Of a stretch of DNA of 32,752 nucleotides, positions 1 to 8,478 are shown piece by piece. Position 1 is the first letter of the stretch. Each line of letters begins with the position of its first letter. The notes under the pieces were generated by a model that saw only the letters and a program-made list of their open reading frames with translations, searched no databases and had not been told where the DNA came from. Source of the stretch: Paulinella micropora (Eukaryota > Cercozoa > Imbricatea > Euglyphida). The DNA lies in assembly GCA_009731375.1 (NCBI GenBank), contig BJOX01000360.1, forward strand, positions 251,305 to 284,056, written 5' to 3'. Both the position numbers and the translations under genes were made by a program.

Positions 1-147
<147 letters not shown>

Positions 148-208
148 GGAGGGGTGCACAAGATGGCACTCCATGGGAAGAGGAGGTGGTTGGGCCTCTC
201 CCCACGAA

Positions 209-235
209 GGTGACCGCTTGGGGAGGGCGGTCACC
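209..235. repeat. Perfect 9-bp stem hairpin
   Basis: GGTGACCGC and GCGGTCACC pair perfectly around a 9-nt loop. The block is GC-rich with no supported gene. Function unknown. Confidence 0.6.
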
Positions 236-258
236 GGGATATGCGCAACTCTCAACTG

Positions 259-401
259 GGCATTTACTCGGTAGGGGTTCGGCCAGGCAGGTTGTGGGGT
301 TGTCTGTTGGATTGTTGGTTGGCTCGTTTTTCTTGGCTGTTGGTTTGGGCCTGGTTTCCTGGTTAGCCAATTTTCGCCGAATTTCCTGCCGAGTAAATGC
401 C
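259..401. repeat. 13-bp inverted repeat, 117 bp apart
   Basis: GGCATTTACTCGG at 259-271 is matched exactly by its reverse complement at 389-401. The interior is GT-rich with no convincing ORF. It could be the ends of a tiny non-autonomous element, but no target-site duplication was recognised. Confidence 0.5.
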
Positions 402-504
402 TGGGGGCTTCCAGCTCCGGTTTGGTGATCTTGTTGAGGTGAGCATTCGGAGGAAACAGTACCGAGATGGGTTGAAGATAGGATTCACATTGAGCCGAGA
501 TGGG

Positions 505-1012
505 NNNNNNNNNNNNNNNNNNNNNNNNNNNNNNNNNNNNNNNNNNNNNNNNNNNNNNNNNNNNNNNNNNNNNNNNNNNNNNNNNNNNNNNNNNNNNNNN
601 NNNNNNNNNNNNNNNNNNNNNNNNNNNNNNNNNNNNNNNNNNNNNNNNNNNNNNNNNNNNNNNNNNNNNNNNNNNNNNNNNNNNNNNNNNNNNNNNNNNN
701 NNNNNNNNNNNNNNNNNNNNNNNNNNNNNNNNNNNNNNNNNNNNNNNNNNNNNNNNNNNNNNNNNNNNNNNNNNNNNNNNNNNNNNNNNNNNNNNNNNNN
801 NNNNNNNNNNNNNNNNNNNNNNNNNNNNNNNNNNNNNNNNNNNNNNNNNNNNNNNNNNNNNNNNNNNNNNNNNNNNNNNNNNNNNNNNNNNNNNNNNNNN
901 NNNNNNNNNNNNNNNNNNNNNNNNNNNNNNNNNNNNNNNNNNNNNNNNNNNNNNNNNNNNNNNNNNNNNNNNNNNNNNNNNNNNNNNNNNNNNNNNNNNN
1001 NNNNNNNNNNNN
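505..1012. other. Assembly gap (N)
   Basis: 508 unknown bases. Any ORF drawn across it is meaningless. Further gaps lie at 10099-10108, 11073-11082, 17807-17846, 18328-18675, 20448-20457, 20885-20894 and 26461-26887. The 10-base ones are probably placeholders of unknown true length, so reading frames cannot be compared across them. Confidence 0.99.
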
Positions 1013-1428
1013 CCCTTATGGGACAAGGTAGAATCGCCGAAGACCTGGACAATCCCCGTGGGAATGCCTCTTCGACGGGCTCTGGCCCGATGTCCCAGGA
1101 TGGGAGGATGAGGGCTCGCGTATATGACGGAATTCCTGAACCACGTGGAGAGGCTATCTTAGCTGCGCCTCATCCTTCCTCCCCAAACCTGGCACACGGG
1201 TCGGCGCTTCAACATAAGGCGAGCGGCGCTATATGGCAGATGGCACCGCCGCCTCGACGGTACCGGCGGGTAGATCGGTACGACAAGGACGGGCGTAATC
1301 TGATTGTCTGGGGGCTCTCAGAACGCGCCAATCTACAGGAGATCGCCTCCAAAATGAGCGGTCTTGGTCTGGTGGTCCCGGTAATGGAGTGGCAAGGCCA
1401 GCGAATGTCATTTTCTTCCAGATATTGA
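1013..1428 (+). CDS. Hypothetical ORF fragment, GC-rich, truncated
   Basis: A frame stays open from the gap edge to 1428, but only the part up to about 1406 is in GC-rich DNA. The last few codons come from the AT-rich block beyond the junction. The stretch around 1255-1395 looks protein-like, with a basic run followed by RNLIVWGLSE. That faintly resembles a pattern in nucleic-acid-binding ORF1 proteins of non-LTR retrotransposons, but the match is too short to assign a family. No start codon can be chosen because the 5' part lies in the gap. It may be a real gene cut by the insertion or a chance ORF. Confidence 0.22.
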
Positions 1429-3086
1429 AAGCGAGGCTTGAAATTGAAATATATGAAGTTAAATTCACTGAGTGTTTTTCAAATATCTCTGTGTTTATTT
1501 TGTCATATAACTCTTTTGACCCCATAACATCACACTTCAAATATTCAAGACACTTATTTCTTAATTCTTCACTCATTGTTTCCCAAGTAGATGCCTTGTC
1601 GTGGTCAAAATCTCCTTTAAGAGTTTTACATTTCATATTTTCTAAGCTTTCTTTTAACGTCCCCTGAGTATGCTTACACATATCCCACATTTTAATATTT
1701 TCAAATTGTAAAGAGATTATTGAGCCGTTATTAATCATATGTGATTTTGGTTTGATACCTCTTTTTATTAATTCCTGTTTAATAAAGTAGTGGTCAAAGT
1801 TCGCCCCGTTAAACCCATTCACATATAAAATTGGTGCTTCTTCATCTTTCTTCTTTTTCTTTTTTACTCCTGCTACTTTCTTGACTGGATTATGTGGTTG
1901 TTTGTTAGCCCATTCTAATGATAACTTTCTTCCTCTCTCTAGGAGTGTATCAAGAAATTTAGAAATACAATCAATACCAGAATAATATTTAAATCCTTCC
2001 GTCCCTTGAGTATATCCGACTATATAGCAGTCGTGAATATCAAAGCCGTCAGCAAGCGTGTTATTTCTAAAAGTTTCAAGATCGTAATGAAGAACTTCAT
2101 CTTTATTATTATATTTTTCTTTATGAGACTTCGTTATTAAATGTCTCTTTCCATTCTTTAATATTTCTCTATTCGCATAATTTATCATTTTTGGTTTACA
2201 AGTGTGCTTTTTGATATAATTCCTTAAACATTTTTCACATTTCTTTTTACCTCTTTTAATTAATCCAAATAGTGGTTATTCTCTAAGTAAATCATAATAT
2301 CCGCTTCTTCTCCTATTTCGTTTGTGCTTATCGTCTCCTTTGTTAGAGAATTTGTTATTTCGTATGTCTTCCCTTCTTTTATCAAAGTATTAAGGATTTT
2401 TACGGCGGTAGAGAATGGAATTGGGCAATCGTTAGAAAGATTGAGTTGTTCCCTAATATCATTGCATCTTTTTCTGTTAATGAGTGGCATATTAATAATG
2501 TCTTACAAAGGAAGAATAAACAATTATTACTTTTGCTAGCGGGAGATATTAATATACTTTCTTCCAATATTGTTTTTTTACATTTGTTTTTTCCTTCATA
2601 ACAACCGCCTCCGTTTTCTTGAACTACTACTATCTTAGCATATTCAATAATCCTGTCATAACCTAGTCCGGATGCTTCAATATTGCTTATGTTAAACTCA
2701 TTCAACATTTCAACAAAATCATCATAGTTTTTTATTTGAAAAGAATTAAATGTTTTCTTTTTATAATATCTATTTAATTCTTCGTGGTCTGTTATGTAGG
2801 TGATAGTAATATGAACATCTGCATTTCCTGTCATCCCATTTCTTTTAGCATCTAATAATATAGGAAGTAGAACTTCTCGCTCTAATGCGTCAGTATCATA
2901 AAAGTTTATGTCTAATCCTTGCTTCTCGTATGTAAGAGAGTTTAATCTATTGTCTCGCCTAGATTTTAACTCTACTACTTTAAATTCCCTTTTGTTTTCT
3001 CTTGTTGTAGTTTTCCTCAAATTCGCCCTTACCTTCGCTAGTTCTACATTTTCCTTCGTTGGTCTGGGCGGTAATGGTGGTGGCAT
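1406..3086 (-). pseudogene. Protein-primed family B DNA polymerase, 5' half, broken
   Basis: This is the N-terminal and proofreading part of a DNA polymerase of the Polinton/Maverick, Polinton-like-virus or virophage kind. The first segment (3086 to about 2505) opens with a proline-rich leader and has the family-like N-terminal region, including SGLGYDRIIEYAKIVV and then NNCLF. A frameshift near 2500 passes to a second segment (2490-2260). A second break near 2260 leads to a small zinc finger, CEKC then HTC (C-x2-C-x7-H-x-C), just before 2188. The exonuclease motifs follow: ExoI HYDLET, ExoII VNGFNGANFDHYF and ExoIII YLKCD. Homology stops at the sequence NIWKKMT (about 1406), where AT-rich DNA meets GC-rich DNA. 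The whole palm and catalytic polymerase motifs are missing. It is therefore an inactive remnant of an element that primes replication with a terminal protein. Which element lineage it belongs to cannot be told from this fragment. Confidence 0.85.
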
Positions 3087-3252
3087 ATTTTACTTTTATA
3101 TTAGTGAGGATATAAAAATAATGAAAATAAATTAAATTGTTTTACCTATATATATATATATATATATAAATATAAATTGTCTTACCTTTAACATGAAATT
3201 CATTCATATGTTGGTTGATTATAAAAAAATCATTTTTTGTTTTCGTTTTGTT

Positions 3253-3428
3253 TTATACTCCTCTCGCCTTTATTTCTTCATATTCCTTCAGTTTTCTGTT
3301 TCGTTCTTTTAATTGCTCCTTCCTCTTTTGATTAATTTCATCCTTATTCTCTTGTAATATGCGAGAGCCTTTTCGGGGTTAGCCTTTCGTTTGTCCTCAG
3401 GTGTGAGATATTTCTTGTGTCTCCACAT
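3253..3428 (-). pseudogene. Small basic protein gene with one frameshift
   Basis: From the ATG at 3428 the product begins MWRHKKYLTPEDKRKANPEK. It then runs into a stop after about 40 codons, but a one-base shift near 3358 restores a lysine/glutamate-rich helix (QENKDEINQKRKEQLKERNR) ending at 3253. The continuous sense of the two halves, and a total of 176 nt (not a multiple of three), suggest a single-base indel in an ancestral gene of about 58 codons. Short charged ORFs of this kind are common in Polinton-like viruses and large DNA viruses of protists. It lies between the polymerase and the next small gene on the same strand. Its start is preceded by the shared 42-bp motif. Function unknown. 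Confidence 0.55.
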
Positions 3429-3437
3429 ATCTATATT

Positions 3438-3479
3438 ATAAGTAACATAATTTATTTCTTTAAATGATTTTACATTTTA
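3438..3479 (-). promoter_or_regulatory. Shared upstream AT-rich motif, copy 1
   Basis: A 42-bp stretch matches 3758-3799 at 38 of 42 positions. It ends 9 bp before the ATG at 3428. Position and conservation point to a viral-type promoter rather than protein coding. A shorter relative (core TTAAATTGTTTTAC, plus-strand sense) lies near 3130-3146, upstream of the polymerase start at 3086. Confidence 0.6.
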
Positions 3480-3548
3480 AATTAAATTATTATTTAATAC
3501 AATCATCGCCCTTAATTTAAGTTGTGCGATTGCTTCTTCACAAATTTG

Positions 3549-3752
3549 TCATTTGTGAATATTCAACATTGTTGGAACCTCTAATGCTTTGTTTTTCTGT
3601 TCATTCAAAAACTTAAAGGCTTTGCTATATCGTTGAAGCGTTTCTCTTCTTGTGTATTTCTTAATCCTTCTATCGTCTGCTAATGCTTCTGGAAAATGTA
3701 AGTTGTATAGTTCTTTCAATTCCTTGTCCGCTTGTATCATTATAGAAGACAT
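3549..3752 (-). CDS. Hypothetical small protein (67 aa)
   Basis: The product starts MSSIMIQADKELKELYNLHF and is charged and mainly helical. The central KKYTRRETLQRYSKAFKFL segment is basic. No signal peptide, membrane segment or known catalytic motif is visible. Base composition matches the AT-rich block. The start at 3752 is favoured because the shared motif (3758-3799) sits just upstream. The gene follows the zinc-finger gene at 3790-4020 on the same strand after 37 bp. It is probably a cargo gene of the same viral-like element. No family recognised. Confidence 0.55.
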   Translation of the reverse strand: MSSIMIQADKELKELYNLHFPEALADDRRIKKYTRRETLQRYSKAFKFLNEQKNKALEVPTMLNIHK

Positions 3753-3757
3753 ATTAT

Positions 3758-3799
3758 ATAAGTAATAATATTTATTTCTTTAAATGGTTTTACATTTTA
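3758..3799 (-). promoter_or_regulatory. Shared upstream AT-rich motif, copy 2
   Basis: Partner of 3438-3479, ending 5 bp before the ATG at 3752. It overlaps the last codons of the gene at 3790-4020. This fits the compact layout of small DNA viruses and suggests the two small genes are transcribed separately from similar promoters. Confidence 0.6.
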
Positions 3800-4020
3800 T
3801 TTTTATAATATCTTTCCATGTCGTCGTTTCTACGAATTATACGAATAACTTTATGTCCTCCTATCATAACCTCTTTTTTCTCTGCGAAGTAGTCTCTATG
3901 AAAGTCTGATTTTTCGTGTTGATATTTTCCATATATACCTATTACCTTACCACATACACATGTATATTTCTGGTTTCTTCTTTCCTTTACATATTCCGCT
4001 CTCTTCTGTTTGCGATCCAT
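3790..4020 (-). CDS. Small zinc-finger protein (76 aa)
   Basis: The protein begins MDRKQKRAEYVKERRNQKY with a basic helix. It then carries one C-x-C...H...H finger (CVCGKVIGIYGKYQHEKSDF followed by H), spaced about C-x-C-x11-H-x6-H. The tail is basic and aromatic. Short proteins with this finger after a lysine/arginine-rich helix recur in Polinton-like viruses and giant viruses of protists, where they are presumed nucleic-acid binders. The ORF is intact from ATG to stop. Upstream (4021-4140) no clear copy of the 42-bp motif was seen. A DNA- or RNA-binding role is inferred from the finger alone. Confidence 0.65.
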   Translation of the reverse strand: MDRKQKRAEYVKERRNQKYTCVCGKVIGIYGKYQHEKSDFHRDYFAEKKEVMIGGHKVIRIIRRNDDMERYYKNKM

Positions 4021-5736
4021 CTATATCAAAGACGAAATTTTTGATTATGTTTTTGACAAAATCTAATTGCTGATTTTCAATCTGCTACATTTTTTTTACA
4101 ATATGTTTTCCTTAGTGCTAAATCTATAATCTCTTTTAAATTATATATAGAGGGCGAATTTGGGGGTTTTCTCTGCTGGTATTGATTTTGTGCCAACTCA
4201 ATAGGAAGACGAATTCGTTTTTAAAAGTGTCATTTTGAGGCACGAAAAATGACCTTAAAAAAACGATATTATACTACTAAAATCGGGGAATTTCTTTGCA
4301 TTTTTTTCAGTCAAGATAGTATCAAAAAAGTTGGGAAACAAGCTTTCATTTGTTAAGTGATCGTGACATATATACAACAGTAAGGTTTTCAAAGATAACT
4401 TCCTGCCGACATATAAAATAAACACCGGATGATAACTAAGAAATATATTTAAATACCGAGTATGGGAAAAAGTCGAATTTGTTCGACTAGTCAAAGAGAA
4501 AAACTTTGAAACAGAGGAAAAATCTCCTAAACTACTGCCACCGTGACAGTATCTTTTTCCAAACCGACTTCAGATTCTGAAAGCTCATAATCGATATGGG
4601 TTCCGACAAAATTATGGTGAATTATAGACAACTTTGTCCATTAATTTTTTTCAATCAATATTAATAAAACACAAAATTTTGAATTTGAATTTTAGCATCG
4701 GATTTAAATTTAAATTTTTTCGACGTTTGAAAGAAGTGGGAACCCGATCGCATCGTGATCTTTCTAACAAAACAAGAATTATATATTAAAAAATATTAAA
4801 AACTCCGGCCTGAACCATTGCTCTTATTTTGCCTCCGTTTTATATATTAATACCAACGCTTAAAATGCCTAACTAAAAAAACATATGAGCACAATCAAAC
4901 TCAGCTGGGGAACACGCGGAATGTGGACATCACCCCCCGAATTATCCTGTAAAACCTTAGTTATAGATTTCGTCTGGCCGGACACGTCTGAAATGCCAAT
5001 TTGATCCTGGTCTTTTGGTGGCTTTTTGTATTTGCGTCACTGAGCTAATATAACGAGACATCATTCTCTGTTTGAGGTGTTTGAGGACTGTGTTTGGTTA
5101 TATTACAGACTTACTCTTCCATTGAGCTATCGTTGGGGATAGTACATTTGGAGTCCATAGCTAAAGGCTGATTTCTTCTCTGATCTGTCGTACAGACATC
5201 AGATAAGCACAAATTTATTTTTCGCTGATCTGTCGCACAGACATCAGACGACAACAAACATTCCTAATCATCCTCAAACAAAAAAAAACAACTTACAAAC
5301 AAGCAATCAATTTGTCACAAGCTGGCATAACCTTTAGCCCTTGTGCACATTTGGCTTTTGTGTGCTCTTCTACAAGACACCAGACCACACCTACTCCACT
5401 CCCTCTTGCTGCTTGCATAAAGCCAAGTAGAACAAGTGCGAAACAAACATCAAACAAACACACAGACAGAGGAGAAACGAGCAAAGCACTCCCACTCTCT
5501 GTTCTGAACCATTTTCTTTGCATTTTCTCTGCAGAAACCAGAGGAAATTGCACATCTCTCACACAAGAGCAAAACAAGTATCGAAGCACTGTCCGACGAC
5601 AGACTGACTTCTACAAAACAGCTCTTTTGACCAATCTATCGTTATGTCTGTGTAGGGCCTGACGCCCCATAACTATTTCAACAGAGAAAAGGAAGAAGGA
5701 GAAGAAGGTTGCATAGAGTGATAAGAATAACAGAAG
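4021..5736. other. Non-coding stretch, AT-rich then mixed
   Basis: No ORF with protein-like composition was found on either strand. AT content is high to about 4890 and falls afterwards, so the viral-like block probably ends in 4.2-4.9 kb. Two copies of a 24-bp near-palindrome (CTGATCTGTCG, then T or C, then ACAGACATCAGA) lie at 5180-5203 and 5225-5248. No LTR of the following retroelement could be delimited here. Confidence 0.5.
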
Positions 5737-5817
5737 AAAGAAGAAGAAGAAGAAGAAGAAGAAGAAGAAGAAGAAGAAGAAGAAAAAGAAAAAAAAAAAA
5801 AAGAAAAAAAAAAAAGA
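5737..5817. repeat. (GAA)n and poly-purine tract
   Basis: GAA repeats grade into an A-rich run just upstream of the gag reading frame. It is the leader of the element or a later expansion. Confidence 0.9.
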
Positions 5818-5834
5818 AGGCGAGACTCTCATAA

Positions 5835-8474
5835 CATAAGATAGAAGACGAGAATGAGCAGGCTGGTGTGACACCAACTGATTATGGTCCTAGTGAGGGA
5901 GGAGAGGAGAAGGAGCAGGAGACTCAGTACTCTGAAGAGAGGGGGGATAGAGATGAAGAGGAGAGAGAGGAGTATACAGCCGATGTAGAGTCGACAGGGG
6001 GGGGGGGGGGATGCACAAGAAGCGAGTGCAGGTCAGACTGGATCTCCACTGACAGAGGCAGAGAAGGAGAGGAAATGGAGGATGTTAGCCAGAATGTCCC
6101 ACATACATCCAGACAACAGTTGGCTACATATGATGAAGAGTCCTTCTTCCTTAACTACCCGACCTATTATAAAACACACATTTATATTCCTTGTGAGAAA
6201 AGGAATAGACCAGGACAAGGTCAAAGCAACCTCCTGATCGAAATTCCCGGCCTTGCGAAGCCTCTCTTCAACAAAGTGAGGATTGAGCAAGAAAGAGTGC
6301 CATTGCAGGGTATCAAATATGGCGACACTAGTACTCTTACACTGTGCGACATATACGACATATCTGCAACACTCTACGCTGCTGTGCTCGTTGCGGAATT
6401 TCATGAACGCACAAACATACAGTGGAAAAATAAACGCACAACTGCAGCATGGCTGTCTGTCTGTGGTGTCCCCACTGATATCAAGAATCTAGAAAGAAAG
6501 TTCGAAGGTAGAAACCAAAGTGGCATTGAGTTTGCCCTTGAGGCTTTTGTAACTGCCTTCACACGGGCTTACAACGAAATGTACAAAGCCCTGAAAGACA
6601 ACACAAGGCAACATCCTGTTTACGAGGAGGTTGACCAGTCTTGTCAGGTGCTTGAACGCCTCACACAACTCCATAAGGGCCTCTTTGAGGGGAAGGAGCA
6701 AAAACCAACATGGAAGCAATGGGCCCACACAAAGAATCACACTCTCATTAAAGGCCCTCTCACAGCAATCCCAGCCAATAACAGAGCTGATAAGTCTTCC
6801 ATGAGAGAAAAGGCACACTTCCTCTCTAGTGCCACAGGGCTCGCACAGTTCGTGACTCATCTAGCACGACAGGTGAAAGAAGAAGAGATGAGACAGGAGA
6901 GAAGCAGCAGAAGGAGAAGATAGCTGTGGCAATGGAAGTAGCACGGGTGGCTCCACAGCCAACGGCTCCACCTATCACATCTAACCCAGCTCCCAATAAA
7001 GCAGGAGGATGACCCACAGGAGGAGGACCCCAAGGGGGAGGGACAGTAATTAACTTGACTGACTCCCAGAACAAAAAGCAGGCACTGCAGGCAGCCCTAG
7101 CTAAAATCAAAATTGGGGGAGGGGGCCTTAAGCTCTATGCTATCACTGCCAATGAGGCTGACACAGAGAAGACCCTCATGATTAAGTTCAATGAGATGGG
7201 CAGATGCTTCCAGCAAAACCAGTGTGAGGTAGAGCAGGAGTATGAAGTCCTAGAACATCTCTGTGATCGATCCCTCCTTGGAGCTGGTTTTGATCGTATA
7301 ACTTACGAGAAGTACAGAGGAGAGGAGGAGCTAGCAAGGAAAGGTGGACATGCAGAGATGAGTTGTACTCTGGCCATTGCTGCCCTCATTCGATACTTTA
7401 AAGCAAGTGGATACCAACACGTGTGCACGGGCACATTTGATTGGGTTTGAAATTTTCGACTTAGTATCGGAGCAGTTGCAATCTGTCACTCAGCTTCCAT
7501 CTGTCTTAACAAATGTGGGCACCCAGTACACTCTCTTTTATAACCACAAAGCCATACTCCTATATTTCCTCAGTGCTTTGCATGTCTACAACAAAAATAA
7601 GCTCACACTGCTCATGCAAGACTGCAAAACCTTCGACAAGGTAAAGCACTTGAACTTTTTGGAGATGAGCGTCTTTGAGGCCACGACTAAGGCCGTGAGC
7701 CCAAAAATGTTGTGGACCGAAGTAATGACCGCTTGTCAGAGGCTCGACAGCCAGACAGCATCCTTGATCGGTTCTGCATCGGCTTCTGCTCAACCGCAAG
7801 CCGCACATACGCAACGATCTCTAGGAAAGCGACCAAGAGAGAACAGTCGTGAAGCTAACACACCTTGTATTCGTTGGTGGGCACGGGCACAATGCTTCAA
7901 ACACACAAATAAGAAATGCCCGTACAACCACGATGTCGAGGACACCCGCATCCGAAACACACTCCTCAAGAACGTACGGTCGGACGAAACCAACACCGTC
8001 GCCGTTCTGCGCCGACTGCGCAAGGATCAGGGGTGGAAATTACAGGATGTCGCGGACCATGACCACGAACTAGCTGACGCGATCAATTCTCTTTTCGCTA
8101 GAGATGATCAGAAGACGGCAGCCATAGAAGCCGCAAGTAGAGGAAGAGGTGGAACACGAGGAAGAGGAGGAGGGAGAGGAATCAATCGAGGAGGAGGAGC
8201 CCCTTTCGCACGAGGCACATACACTCGCGGGGGGGAGAGAGGATTTGTGAGAAGAGGAGGAGGAAGAGGTGTATTTCAAGGTAGAGGAGGAGGAAGATGG
8301 GTTGGCCGAGGTGGATACGGCAGCACAGATCGCCCGTACCACAGAAATGGGGGCTGGGCAGACGGCTGGAGCTCAAGCTCGAGTTCCTCAGCACCACAGG
8401 CCTATTCGACATCAGGCGCAACCACTACCGACACTGATGCCGACTCAGGTAACAGATTTGAGGTAGTCCAATGA
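5835..8474 (+). pseudogene. gag: gag polyprotein with CCCH finger and RGG box, decayed
   Basis: The frame opens at 5835 after a stop and has no in-frame ATG near its beginning. The first one is near 6075 (MEDVSQNV), so the 5' end may be damaged. The acidic N-terminus is followed by a capsid-like part to about 6893. There the sense moves to another frame (EKIAVAMEVARVAPQPTAPP, about 6912-6970), passes a UGA near 7010, continues to about 7440, and returns to the original frame to 8474. The C-terminal part carries a CCCH zinc finger at 7865-7936 (Cys-x8-Cys-x6-Cys-x3-His, ending CPYNH) and an RGG-rich tract at about 8140-8330. Both are presumably for binding RNA. Ty3 gags normally use CCHC knuckles, so this nucleocapsid is unusual. 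The family of the capsid part was not recognised beyond its position before protease and RT. Confidence 0.7.
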
Positions 8475-8478
8475 CTAG
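8472..8478 (+). promoter_or_regulatory. Candidate stop-codon readthrough site at the gag-pol junction
   Basis: The gag frame ends in UGA followed directly by CUAG, and the pol frame continues in phase without a further stop to the gap at 10099. UGA-CUA(G) is the best known leaky stop context in alphaviruses and several animal mRNAs. It could make a gag-pol fusion without frameshifting. Whether it works in this host is inference. Confidence 0.45.

Noticed and set aside
397-1428. 343-aa ORF
   Set aside because: More than a third of it consists of unknown bases in the gap, so only the part after 1013 was considered.
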